Source: an uncultured Fidelibacterota bacterium
GTDB taxonomy: Bacteria; Marinisomatota; Marinisomatia; Marinisomatales; TCS55
NCBI GenBank assembly: GCA_913046805.1
Contig: CAJWTA010000009.1
Location: 1 to 24,876, forward strand
DNA: 24,876 nucleotides
Reading direction: 5' to 3'
Below the pieces are notes generated by a model that saw nothing but the letters and a program-made list of their open reading frames with translations, was not told the origin of the DNA and searched no databases. The translations under genes were made by a program, and so were the position numbers. Positions within the stretch are counted from its first letter, which is position 1. Each line of letters opens with the position of its first letter. Shown here in pieces: positions 16,627-24,231 of the stretch.

Positions 16627-18099
16627 ATGAAAAATAGACCACCATTTAAACAAGCGCTCACTTTTGATGATGTATTACTTGTTCCTCAAGAGTCAAGCAT
16701 TTTGCCTAGCCAAGTAGATGTAAAAACCAGACTTACCAAAAAAATTGAAATGAATATCCCCCTGCTTTCCGCCGCTATGGATACAGTAACTGAAAGCGGT
16801 ATGGCAGTTGCGCTTGCACGTGAGGGTGGAATTGGTATCATCCATAAAAACTTACCTATAGAAGATCAAGCTCTTATGGTTGATCAAGTTAAGCGCTATG
16901 AGAGCGGGATGATTGTTAATCCAGTTACTTTATCTAGCAGTAAAACTATTAAAGAGGCTAAAGAGGTAATGTCATTGTATAAAATTAGCGGTTTACCGGT
17001 AGTTGAGAATGAAAAATTGATTGGAATAATTACCAACAGAGATATAAGGTTTGAAACCGATGAAACTCTACAAGTAACTGAAAGAATGACTACTGAAAAA
17101 CTTGTTACAGTTCCACAGGGAACAACGCTGGAGCAAGCAAAAAAAGTTTTACAGGAACACAGAATCGAAAAACTTTTAGTTGTGGATGATGACGGAAGCC
17201 TTGCAGGCTTAATTACTGTTAAAGATATTCAAAAGAAAGAAGATTTTCCTTTTGCATGTAAAGATAGCAGCGGCAGGCTTCGGGTGGGGGCAGCGTTAAG
17301 TGTTACAAGTGATTTTCTTGAAAGAGCGCAAGAGCTTCATTCAAAAGAAGTTGATGTAATTGTGGTCGACACAGCACATGGACATTCACACGGTGTATTG
17401 AATCAAATTAAAAATATAAAAAAAGCTTTGCCCAATCTTCAAATAATTGGTGGGAATATTGCAACTTCTGATGGAACCAAGGCATTAATTGATGCTGGTG
17501 CAGATTGTGTTAAAGTAGGTATTGGGGCAGGTGCAAGTTGTACTACGAGAATTGTAGCTGGTATTGGAGTCCCTCAGTTAACAGCCGTAATGGATTGCGT
17601 CGATGAAGCTAAAAAATCAGATATACCAGTGATTGCAGATGGAGGAATACGTTATAGTGGTGATATTTCAAAGGCGATCGCTGCTGGAGCGGATACTGTG
17701 ATGTTAGGCAGTATACTTGCTGGTATGGATGAAAGTCCGGGAGAGTTTATTTTATTTGAGGGACGTCAGTATAAATCTTACAGGGGAATGGGTTCACTTG
17801 GTGCCATGCAAGAAGGAGATGGTTCTAGATATTTTCAGAATGATACTGAAGATAAAAAATTAGTTCCAGAGGGAATTGAAGGAATAGTTCCTTACAGAGG
17901 AAGTGTTAAAAATACGATACATCAATTGATGGGTGGATTGCGATCGTCAATGGGTTATTGTGGAGGAAAAAATATAGCTGATTTTCAAAAGAAAGCTGAA
18001 TTTATACAATCCACTCAGGCAGGTGTCAAAGAGAGCCATCCCCATGAGGTAAAAATAACCAAGGAAGCCCCCAATTATCAAATTTCAGATACGAAGTAG
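16627..18099 (+). CDS. guaB: Inosine-5'-monophosphate dehydrogenase
   Basis: IMPDH oxidises IMP to XMP with NAD+, the committed step to GMP. The 490-residue protein has the TIM barrel interrupted by a CBS pair (about residues 93-205, including [21 protein letters not shown] and [21 protein letters not shown]). The catalytic cysteine is Cys305, and the mobile-flap Arg401-Tyr402 (GDGSRYFQ) falls at exactly the E. coli positions. Flap residues [10 protein letters not shown] begin at 385. One oddity: the catalytic loop reads [11 protein letters not shown] rather than the common GIGPGSICTTR, changing three residues while keeping Gly300, Gly302 and Cys305, whose carbonyls bind the monovalent cation. 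The stop is only 2 bases from that of the converging rpsT gene. It follows hutH with no gap. Confidence 0.97.
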   Translation: MKNRPPFKQALTFDDVLLVPQESSILPSQVDVKTRLTKKIEMNIPLLSAAMDTVTESGMAVALAREGGIGIIHKNLPIEDQALMVDQVKRYESGMIVNPVTLSSSKTIKEAKEVMSLYKISGLPVVENEKLIGIITNRDIRFETDETLQVTERMTTEKLVTVPQGTTLEQAKKVLQEHRIEKLLVVDDDGSLAGLITVKDIQKKEDFPFACKDSSGRLRVGAALSVTSDFLERAQELHSKEVDVIVVDTAHGHSHGVLNQIKNIKKALPNLQIIGGNIATSDGTKALIDAGADCVKVGIGAGASCTTRIVAGIGVPQLTAVMDCVDEAKKSDIPVIADGGIRYSGDISKAIAAGADTVMLGSILAGMDESPGEFILFEGRQYKSYRGMGSLGAMQEGDGSRYFQNDTEDKKLVPEGIEGIVPYRGSVKNTIHQLMGGLRSSMGYCGGKNIADFQKKAEFIQSTQAGVKESHPHEVKITKEAPNYQISDTK

Positions 18100-18101
18100 G
18101 A

Positions 18102-18359
18102 TTATTTTCCTAATGAATTAAGGTGGCGAGTAATCTGAGACTTTCTTCTGGCCGCCGTATTCTTTTTTAAATGACCTTTGCTTACCATTTTATCTATTAC
18201 GCTGACAGCTTTTCTGTAAGGGCTTTCAGCCTTTGAGAAATCTGTAGATTCTAAGACTCTTTTAATCGCAGTTCTCATATCTGAATTTTTTGCACTATTT
18301 ATAGCATTGCGCTTTTTATCTTGACGCTCACGTTTTATCTGTTGAGGATGTCTATCCAT
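18102..18359 (-). CDS. rpsT: 30S ribosomal protein S20
   Basis: The 85-residue, highly basic protein is S20, which binds 16S rRNA in the body of the 30S subunit. Characteristic stretches are QIKRERQDKKRNAINSAKNS near the N-terminus and GHLKKNTAARRKSQITRHLN near the C-terminus; the KNTAARRKS block is the family hallmark. The length is normal. An AAGG 5 bases ahead of the ATG is a plausible ribosome-binding site. It is a single gene on the minus strand, converging on guaB with 2 bases between the stops and divergent from the CRP-family gene across 199 bases. In that gap lies the candidate promoter listed below. Confidence 0.96.
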   Translation of the reverse strand: MDRHPQQIKRERQDKKRNAINSAKNSDMRTAIKRVLESTDFSKAESPYRKAVSVIDKMVSKGHLKKNTAARRKSQITRHLNSLGK

Positions 18360-18401
18360 TTTTACCTTAAAATATATTATTAATTAATAGGGCGAAATTA
18401 T

Positions 18402-18430
18402 CTTATATTTTATCCAAGACAAAATGAAAA
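18402..18430 (-). promoter_or_regulatory. Candidate sigma-70-type promoter for rpsT
   Basis: Reading the minus strand, TTTTCA (18430-18425) and TATAAG (18407-18402) are separated by 17 bases, matching the -35 and -10 consensus at four and five of six positions. Transcription would start near 18395, leaving a leader of about 35 bases before the rpsT ATG at 18359. The region is very AT-rich, so chance matches are common; another pair (TTGTCT with TAATTT, 16 bases apart) overlaps it. Confidence 0.4.
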
Positions 18431-18467
18431 ATAATTTAATTACTTTTTGTTCGCTTGCTCATATTTT

Positions 18468-18485
18468 TTGTGATAATCATCACAA
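18468..18485. promoter_or_regulatory. Predicted CRP-type operator (TGTGA-N6-TCACA)
   Basis: The sequence TTGTGATAATCATCACAA is a perfect palindrome with 7-base arms around a 4-base centre, and it contains the exact E. coli CRP consensus TGTGA-N6-TCACA. Its centre is about 82 bases before the ATG of the CRP-family gene at 18559. That protein keeps Arg190, Glu191 and Arg195 in SRETVSR, the residues with which E. coli CRP (SRETVGR) contacts TGTGA. The site is therefore best read as an autoregulatory operator. It lies just upstream of a TATAAT at 18494-18499, close enough to overlap the -35 region of a promoter there, which would favour repression. A later start from TATATT at 18511 would place it near position -46. 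The divergent rpsT promoter lies about 40 bases away. Confidence 0.72.
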
Positions 18486-18490
18486 CCACT

Positions 18491-18517
18491 TAATATAATA
18501 TATTTTAGATTATATTA
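18491..18517 (+). promoter_or_regulatory. AT-rich inverted repeat containing candidate -10 boxes for the CRP-family gene
   Basis: TAATATAAT (18491-18499) and its exact reverse complement ATTATATTA (18509-18517) flank a 9-base centre. The left arm contains a perfect TATAAT (18494-18499) and the right arm a TATATT (18511-18516), so this is the most likely core promoter region of the operon starting at 18559. The best -35 match upstream, TTGTGA at 18468-18473, lies inside the CRP operator but at an over-long 20-base spacing. Symmetry in such AT-rich DNA may be chance. I do not call it a terminator, because it has no GC stem and lies upstream of the gene. Confidence 0.35.
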
Positions 18518-18558
18518 TTTAATCTGTTCAATTATTTATATTTATAGTATTTTCTACT

Positions 18559-19239
18559 ATGAGTACAGCTCAACATCTAAGAAATGTTCCCATATTCTCT
18601 GATTTAAAAGATAATGATTTAAATATCATTGCTGAAAAAATGGTATCTCGATACTATGAGAAAGGAAAAATGATTCTACTTGAGGAAAGTCAAGGAGAAA
18701 CTTTTTTTATCATCAAAAAAGGCGCAGTCAAGGTCACGAGGCAGAGCGATGACGGAAGAGAGGTAATTTTAGCTATACTTGGTGAAAGTGACTTTTTTGG
18801 AGAGATGTCATTGTTAGATGGTGAAGGAAGATCAGCTAATATTGTTTCCAATGAAAATGCGGAAGTGTTGACGCTTTCCAGGAGTGATTTTTTGGATTGT
18901 TTAGAGACCTATCCTAAAATAGCAATTGCCCTTTTAGAAGAATTAGCGATTCGACTAAGAAAAAGCGATCAGCATATTGAAAGCTTGTCCTTGAGTGATT
19001 CTGAACACAGAATAGCGATTACTTTGATACGATTTGCACAGGAGCTAGGAACTATCAGAAAGGGTGAGGTAACAATTAAGAATTTACCTTTTCAGCAGGA
19101 TATAGCTAATATGGCTGGTACCTCCCGAGAAACTGTATCACGTACAATCAAGCTCCTTGAAGAGAAAAATCTGGTTAAAAAAGATAAAAAGGATCTGATT
19201 ATCTATAATTTTGACGAATTTCGTCAACTTTTTTCATAA
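18559..19239 (+). CDS. CRP/FNR family transcription regulator, CRP-like
   Basis: The 226-residue protein has an N-terminal cyclic-nucleotide-binding beta roll and a C-terminal winged helix-turn-helix. In the beta roll, residues 80-93 (FGEMSLLDGEGRSA) keep the phosphate-binding cassette: Glu82, Arg91 and Ser92 correspond to the cAMP contacts in E. coli CRP, so a cyclic nucleotide effector is plausible. No N-terminal cysteine cluster is seen, arguing against an FNR-type iron-sulphur sensor. The recognition helix TSRETVSRTIKLLEE (about 188-202) has Arg190, Glu191 and Arg195 as in CRP. A matching TGTGA-N6-TCACA palindrome lies 82 bases upstream. meaB follows after 16 bases, so the gene heads a run of envelope and metabolic genes. 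Which cyclic nucleotide, if any, is bound cannot be told from sequence. Confidence 0.9.
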   Translation: MSTAQHLRNVPIFSDLKDNDLNIIAEKMVSRYYEKGKMILLEESQGETFFIIKKGAVKVTRQSDDGREVILAILGESDFFGEMSLLDGEGRSANIVSNENAEVLTLSRSDFLDCLETYPKIAIALLEELAIRLRKSDQHIESLSLSDSEHRIAITLIRFAQELGTIRKGEVTIKNLPFQQDIANMAGTSRETVSRTIKLLEEKNLVKKDKKDLIIYNFDEFRQLFS

Positions 19240-19255
19240 TTAAATAATTCAAAAG

Positions 19256-20203
19256 ATGGTTAATTCTAACCAAAATGATGTTCTAGATCGCATTATTAAC
19301 AATGACCATTTGGCCATTTCAAGGGCTATTTCAAAAATTGAATCTGGAAATGATAAAGATGATAAGCTTTTTAGTGAAATATATCCTTATACTCATAAAA
19401 CCCTAAAGCTTGGCATTACTGGCCCACCTGGGGCTGGTAAAAGTACACTTACAGACCAACTTATTCGTCTATATCTTGCTGAAGGTAAAAGTGTTGGAGT
19501 TATTGCAGTTGATCCATCTAGTCCTTTTTCCGGAGGCGCTCTTTTAGGTGACAGAGTACGGATGAATAATTACCTGTGGAACGATGATGTTTTTATTAGA
19601 AGTATGGGTACACAAGGAGATTTGGGTGGTTTGAATCGAAAGGCCCAAGAGGCGGGAGATATTTTAGCTGCAAGCGGAAAAGATGTTTTAATCTATGAGA
19701 CCGTTGGTGTGGGTCAAGGAGAACATGACATTGCAAAAGCAGCTGACCTTACGATTGTTTTATTGGTGCCTGAATCTGGAGATGATGTACAATTAATGAA
19801 AGCAGGGTTGATTGAAATAGCGGATATCTTTGTTGTTAATAAAGCAGACAGGCATGGGTCTGAAAAATTAGCACAGTCGATAAATAGCGTTCTTCATATA
19901 TTTAAAAATAATGAAAATTTTGAACCCCCAGTTTTTAAAGTTTCTGCTGATAGAGGAGAGGGCGTTAAAAGTTTATTCAAGGGAATCAGCAACTTTTTAA
20001 GTGACAAAGCGTACGCGAATTATCTAAATAATAAAAAAATTAGTAGGTACAGAAATAGAGTGCTAAGCATCATACAAGATCACTTAATAAGTAATTTTTG
20101 GACAGGAAGTAATTTAAAAAAATTTGAATCAATGATTGATAGGCTTGAAATTTCTGAATTATCACCCCATCACACAGCAAAAAAACTATTGAGTGGTAGA
20201 TGA
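19256..20203 (+). CDS. meaB: MeaB/ArgK-type G3E GTPase, methylmalonyl-CoA mutase chaperone
   Basis: MeaB protects and reloads B12-dependent methylmalonyl-CoA mutase, gating adenosylcobalamin transfer with GTP hydrolysis. The 315-residue protein has the P-loop GPPGAGKST at residues 56-64, followed by the family-typical VGVIAVDPSSPFSGGALLGDRVRM, then YETVGVGQGE and NKAD for guanine recognition. Length is near the usual 310-340. Alternative older annotations as an arginine/ornithine transport kinase (ArgK) are regarded as wrong for this family. No methylmalonyl-CoA mutase gene lies in the window, so the partner must be encoded elsewhere, as is common. The TGA overlaps the tatC start by 4 bases (ATGA), so the two are translationally coupled although functionally unrelated. 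Confidence 0.93.
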   Translation: MVNSNQNDVLDRIINNDHLAISRAISKIESGNDKDDKLFSEIYPYTHKTLKLGITGPPGAGKSTLTDQLIRLYLAEGKSVGVIAVDPSSPFSGGALLGDRVRMNNYLWNDDVFIRSMGTQGDLGGLNRKAQEAGDILAASGKDVLIYETVGVGQGEHDIAKAADLTIVLLVPESGDDVQLMKAGLIEIADIFVVNKADRHGSEKLAQSINSVLHIFKNNENFEPPVFKVSADRGEGVKSLFKGISNFLSDKAYANYLNNKKISRYRNRVLSIIQDHLISNFWTGSNLKKFESMIDRLEISELSPHHTAKKLLSGR

Positions 20204-20928
20204 GTGATGGATCTAATTCCATGCCATTTTTGGACCATCTTGAAGAATTAAGATGGAGACTTATTAAATCAATCTCTTCAGTTCTCATTGGAGCGATAAT
20301 ATCTTTCTATTTTATTGATCAGATAATAGAAATATTGATTAAGCCCACAGAGAATTTAAATAGCTCAATGGATTTACAGGTACTTAAGGTTCAGGGTATG
20401 TTCATGATAAAATGGGGTATCGCATTACTCGGAGGGATAGTTGTATCAATACCTGTTTTAACATATCAACTTTGGAAGTTTATCGCCCCCGGGTTGTATT
20501 TAGATGAAAAAAAATATATAATACCTTTGATCTTTTTCACCTTTTTATCTTTTCTTATCGGATTAATTTTTGCTTATACAGTTGTCATACCATTTTCATT
20601 GAGTTTTTTTACTTCCGCTGGCTTTGAGGGAATTGAAAATAACTTTTCGATCAATTATTATTTTAGTTTTATAACCTGGCTAATGGTTGGAAGTGGGTTG
20701 ATCTTTGAACTGCCGGTCATAGTATTCATTCTATCCATAATAGGATTATTAACCCCTGCTTTCATGAGACACTACCGAAGATATGCAATTGTTGTCATTT
20801 TAGTTTTAAGTGCATTTATAACACCGCCAGATCCAATCAGCTTAATACTTATGTCTATACCTCTTTTAATTTTATATGAGGTTAGTATAGGTGTTAGTTG
20901 GCTAGTAAACAGGAAAAAACATGGTTAA
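20200..20928 (+). CDS. tatC: Sec-independent protein translocase TatC
   Basis: TatC is the twin-arginine signal peptide receptor and core of the inner-membrane Tat translocase. The 242-residue protein has the N-terminal cytoplasmic signature MPFLDHLEELRWRLI (Glu residues there contact the RR motif), six predicted membrane helices, the periplasmic YQLWKFIAPGLYLDEKKYI segment and the late FITPPDPISLILMSIPLLILYEVSI stretch, all typical of the family. Length is normal. It starts within the last 4 bases of meaB and is followed after 9 bases by the polyprenyl synthase ATG. No tatA or tatB is in view; they are often unlinked. Some exported proteins here use ordinary Sec-type signals, so none of them is an obvious Tat substrate. 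Confidence 0.97.
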   Translation: MSDGSNSMPFLDHLEELRWRLIKSISSVLIGAIISFYFIDQIIEILIKPTENLNSSMDLQVLKVQGMFMIKWGIALLGGIVVSIPVLTYQLWKFIAPGLYLDEKKYIIPLIFFTFLSFLIGLIFAYTVVIPFSLSFFTSAGFEGIENNFSINYYFSFITWLMVGSGLIFELPVIVFILSIIGLLTPAFMRHYRRYAIVVILVLSAFITPPDPISLILMSIPLLILYEVSIGVSWLVNRKKHG

Positions 20929-20937
20929 TTTGTGCTT

Positions 20938-21927
20938 ATGAAAAGTGATAAAAAATCCCTGAAGCGTATTACTCGACCTATTTTTGATGATATTAAACTT
21001 TTTGAAGAAGAGTTTAAAAATGCCCTTCATTCAGAAGTTCGATTGATTAATATGATAGGTAAATACATAATACATCACAAAGGAAAGCTTATTCGTCCTA
21101 TATTGACAATTCTTTCTTCACGAGTTTGTGGTCAGCCTACATTGAATAGTTATAAAGCTGCAGCAATGATTGAATTGCTTCATATTGCTACATTAATTCA
21201 CGATGATGTTGTTGATGAAGCTGAAAAACGTAGAGGCTTTCCCTCTATCAATCGAGTATGGAAAAACAAGATAGCTGTTCTTATGGGAGACTTTATTCTC
21301 AGTAAAACGTTAATTAACATGGTAGGATTAAAAGATTTTGCAGCACTCCAACTAATCGCAGATACCGCTGAAAAACTTGCAGCAGGAGAAATACTGCAAA
21401 TTGAAAAATCACTTACCCGTTCAATGACTGAAGATGTTTATTATGATATGATTTATCAGAAAACTGCATCTTTGGTATCTACGTGTTGCGAACTGGGCGC
21501 AATCACTTCTACTGGTAAGGATAAAGATAGGATGGCGATGATCAACTATGGAACCAAGCTTGGTATGGCATTTCAAGTAAAAGATGATCTTTTTGATATA
21601 CTTGGTAGCGAGAAATCAACTGGTAAAAAAATAGGTTCAGATGTAAAGCGAAATATGATCACACTTCCACTTATTTACGCTTATCAAAAAATTACCAAAG
21701 CAGAATCAAAGCAGATAAAAAAAATATTATCAATGAAGAAAAAAAACAGATCAAACCTTAATGATCTTAAAGAAATTATAGATAGAGTTGGTGGCTTTAG
21801 CTATGCGCAGCAAAAAATATCTGAATTTAATAATCAAGCAATAGAAGCTCTTTCACCCTACCCGGATACACCTTATAAAAAATCAATGATCGACCTAATT
21901 AGCTTTAACTCCCAGAGAAAAGGTTAA
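20938..21927 (+). CDS. Long-chain polyprenyl diphosphate synthase (IspB-like)
   Basis: This trans-type prenyltransferase condenses isopentenyl diphosphate onto an allylic starter to make a long all-trans chain, usually the quinone side chain. From the ATG at 20938 it has 329 residues, close to the 323 of E. coli IspB; a GTG 6 bases earlier is possible but offers no better ribosome-binding site. The first Asp-rich motif is DDVVD at 89-93 and the second DDLFD at 216-220. The residue five positions before the first motif is Ala84, small, which in this family allows chains longer than C15-C20. Other landmarks are GKLIRPILTILSS and AEKLAAGEILQIE. Exact chain length (hepta-, octa- or nonaprenyl) cannot be read, so I give no symbol. 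Neighbours make envelope components, consistent with an electron-transport or carrier-lipid role. Confidence 0.92.
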   Translation: MKSDKKSLKRITRPIFDDIKLFEEEFKNALHSEVRLINMIGKYIIHHKGKLIRPILTILSSRVCGQPTLNSYKAAAMIELLHIATLIHDDVVDEAEKRRGFPSINRVWKNKIAVLMGDFILSKTLINMVGLKDFAALQLIADTAEKLAAGEILQIEKSLTRSMTEDVYYDMIYQKTASLVSTCCELGAITSTGKDKDRMAMINYGTKLGMAFQVKDDLFDILGSEKSTGKKIGSDVKRNMITLPLIYAYQKITKAESKQIKKILSMKKKNRSNLNDLKEIIDRVGGFSYAQQKISEFNNQAIEALSPYPDTPYKKSMIDLISFNSQRKG

Positions 21928-21934
21928 TTCTTTT

Positions 21935-22963
21935 ATGGCTAATTCATGGACAAAATTATTGGTCCTAAGATTTAGCTCAATTGGCGACATAATTCAAACC
22001 ACTTCGGTTTTAAATACAATTAAGAAGCACTATCCTAATTGTGAAATTGGCTTCTTAACTCTAAAAAAGTATGAACCCTTATTGTTTAATCATCCTAGCG
22101 TTGACCATTTACATTCAATAAATACGGATACAAGTATTAAATCAATTAGTGACCTAATTGAAAATAGAGAATATCAAATTATAGTAGATCTTCATAGCAG
22201 TATTAGGTCAAAGCTCATTAGGAAAAATGTTCCTAGCATTAAATCATATTCAGTTTTAAAACCAAGAAAAAATAGATTTTCTTTGTTTTTGAATCATCGA
22301 AACAACTTTGATACTCTTTTTAATCAAAAAAATTGGTTGCACGAGCCTTTAAAAATTTTATTGCCAAAAGACTATGAGCCTTCTGAGATTAGTTTAAATG
22401 TTACAGAAAAAGAAAAAAGAAATGCAATTGAGCTTTTGAATGAAAATGGGTTGAACAATAAAAAATATTTTACGTTAATACCTGGAGCGGCTTGGAGCCA
22501 AAAACAATGGGCGGTTGAAAAATACATTGAACTAGTTAATATCTGCGGAAAAAAATATGACATTACACCTATTTTGTTGGGATCTAGCGATGATATAATA
22601 TGCAAAAAAATACGTTTAAACACGTCGATTAAATCTATTGATTTGAGCGGAAAAACCAATATAAGGCAGGCTATCGCTATTCTTAGTAGTTCAATTTTAA
22701 GCATAGGGAGTGATACAGGTTTTACCTACGCCTCTGAAGCCTTAGCTGTACCTACTGTAGCAATATTAGGACCTACATCTTTTGAAACTGGAGCAGGAGT
22801 ATTATCAAAAAATTCTATAAATATTCAAAAAAATGATATTTGGTGTAGACCTTGCTCTCAAAATGGTAGCTTCCCGTGTTACAGACAAACCCAATACTGT
22901 ATGGATAAAATAAATACAAGCGATGTTTTTAATAATGTTGAAAAATTGTTGACCCAGCCATGA
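21935..22963 (+). CDS. GT9 family glycosyltransferase (heptosyltransferase type)
   Basis: The 342-residue protein is a GT-B fold glycosyltransferase of family 9, which includes WaaC, WaaF and WaaQ that add heptose to the lipopolysaccharide core at the cytoplasmic face of the inner membrane. Evidence: the N-terminal LLVLRFSSIGDIIQTTSVL (acceptor-side loop), LIPGAAWSQKQWAVEKY in the linker to the second domain, and the donor-binding SDTGFTYASEALAVPTVAILGPTS beginning at residue 259. A cluster of four cysteines near the C-terminus (WCRPCSQNGSFPCYRQTQYC) is seen in many GT9 members. Which heptose it adds, or whether another sugar is used, cannot be told. It overlaps waaA by 4 bases (ATGA), the classic inner-core pairing, and starts 7 bases after the polyprenyl synthase. 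Confidence 0.92.
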   Translation: MANSWTKLLVLRFSSIGDIIQTTSVLNTIKKHYPNCEIGFLTLKKYEPLLFNHPSVDHLHSINTDTSIKSISDLIENREYQIIVDLHSSIRSKLIRKNVPSIKSYSVLKPRKNRFSLFLNHRNNFDTLFNQKNWLHEPLKILLPKDYEPSEISLNVTEKEKRNAIELLNENGLNNKKYFTLIPGAAWSQKQWAVEKYIELVNICGKKYDITPILLGSSDDIICKKIRLNTSIKSIDLSGKTNIRQAIAILSSSILSIGSDTGFTYASEALAVPTVAILGPTSFETGAGVLSKNSINIQKNDIWCRPCSQNGSFPCYRQTQYCMDKINTSDVFNNVEKLLTQP

Positions 22964-24231
22964 TTTGGAGTTTGGTATATAATTTAATTTTACTACCGTT
23001 GTTCATCGCATCAATATTTATTTTAGGTATTTTTAACGGTAAGATAAGAAAAGGGATCTTTGGCCGAATTCGTTCTAGAAAATTGATTAATGATTTTGCA
23101 AACAAAGCAAAAAACAACGACATCTATTGGTTTCACGCAGCATCGCTTGGTGAGTATGAACAAATAAAGCCCATACTTACCGGATTGAAAGAGGTAGAGC
23201 CAGAAGCTTTTTTTGTAATAAGTTTTTTTTCACCCTCTGGCTTTGATTATGTAGAAGATAATGATGTTGATTGTAAAATATATTTACCTTTTGACTTTCG
23301 ATGGAGTGTTAAATATTATTTAAAAAAACTCAATCCCAGAAAAGTCGTCATTGCGGGCTATGATGTTTGGCCAAACCTTATATGGGTTGCAAAAGAATTA
23401 AATATACATTCGGTTCTATTTGCAGCAAGGTTTTCAAATAAAAGCTCAAAAACATTTCCATTAATAAAATTTTTTTACAGAAATATTTACAATTCATTCA
23501 CTGCAATATACACCATAACAAAAAAAGACAGGGATCAGCTTAAAATAATTATCGGAGATGCAGATGAGCCAATATTGCGCACATTGGGTAACCCTAGATA
23601 TGATCAAGTAAAATTAAAATCCGATAAATTCACTAAAGAAAGAACAAAATCTGTCCTCCAAAGACCCCAGAGACTAGTGTTAGGGAGCATGCATCATGAA
23701 GATGAGAAAAGACTGTATTCATCAATATTTAAACTTCTAAACGATTTTCCGCATCTTTCATTGATATGGGCGCCTCATTCACCGTCAAAAAAAAATATCT
23801 TGCGAATAGAAAATTATTTAACAGAAAACAAAATTACCTTTAAAAGATTAGGTGAGAACAATATTGAAGAGCTTAACTCACGAGCCATAATTATTGACTG
23901 TATTGGCAAGCTTTCTCAATTATACTGGCATGGACAGATAGCATATATTGGAGGAGGGTTTACTTCAGGTGTTCACAATGTTATGGAGCCAGCAATAGCT
24001 AGGCTGCCAATATTCTTTGGTCCAAAGTACGGTAATTTTCATGAAGCTGAAGAGCTTATTATTAAAGGAGGAGGATTTTCATTGGAAACGGGTGAAGAGC
24101 TACATGTTCAAGTTGCTCGCCTCTTAAATAACGAACAAAAGTTTTTAAACTCTAGTTATTCCGCTACAAATGTTGTCCATGATAATTTAGGCTCATCCAC
24201 TAGAATCGTTAGGAGCTTAATTCATGACTAG
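22960..24231 (+). CDS. waaA: 3-deoxy-D-manno-octulosonic acid transferase (Kdo transferase)
   Basis: WaaA (KdtA) transfers Kdo from CMP-Kdo to the lipid A precursor, the first step of inner-core assembly. The 423-residue protein starts with a membrane anchor (residues 2-24), followed by WFHAASLGEYEQ with the catalytic base Glu65, equivalent to Glu60 of E. coli. Further family marks are VVIAGYDVWPNLIW, the GSMHHEDE stretch (usual form GSTHxGEE), WAPHSP (usual form PRHP), and the donor site GGGFTSGVHNVMEPA with Glu343. Number of Kdo units added is not predictable. It overlaps the GT9 gene by 4 bases and the next ABC ATPase gene by 8. Presence of this enzyme is the firmest proof in the window of a lipid A-containing outer membrane. 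Confidence 0.95.
   Translation: MIWSLVYNLILLPLFIASIFILGIFNGKIRKGIFGRIRSRKLINDFANKAKNNDIYWFHAASLGEYEQIKPILTGLKEVEPEAFFVISFFSPSGFDYVEDNDVDCKIYLPFDFRWSVKYYLKKLNPRKVVIAGYDVWPNLIWVAKELNIHSVLFAARFSNKSSKTFPLIKFFYRNIYNSFTAIYTITKKDRDQLKIIIGDADEPILRTLGNPRYDQVKLKSDKFTKERTKSVLQRPQRLVLGSMHHEDEKRLYSSIFKLLNDFPHLSLIWAPHSPSKKNILRIENYLTENKITFKRLGENNIEELNSRAIIIDCIGKLSQLYWHGQIAYIGGGFTSGVHNVMEPAIARLPIFFGPKYGNFHEAEELIIKGGGFSLETGEELHVQVARLLNNEQKFLNSSYSATNVVHDNLGSSTRIVRSLIHD

Noticed and set aside
18097..18112. TAGGA...TCCTA hairpin between the guaB and rpsT stops as a bidirectional terminator
   Set aside because: The stem is only 5 base pairs with a 6-base loop and there is no following T-run on either strand.
18468..18485. 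The TTGTGAT/ATCACAA palindrome as an intrinsic terminator
   Set aside because: It has no T-tract after it, lies between divergent promoters, and matches the CRP operator consensus exactly.
18424..18498. Possible 24-codon reading frame upstream of the CRP-family gene
   Set aside because: It spans the CRP operator and the AT-rich promoter region, has no ribosome-binding site and an atypical His/Asn-rich end; more likely chance.
20932..20937. GTG start 6 bases upstream of the polyprenyl synthase ATG
   Set aside because: No better ribosome-binding site or conserved residue supports it; the ATG at 20938 is the simpler choice.
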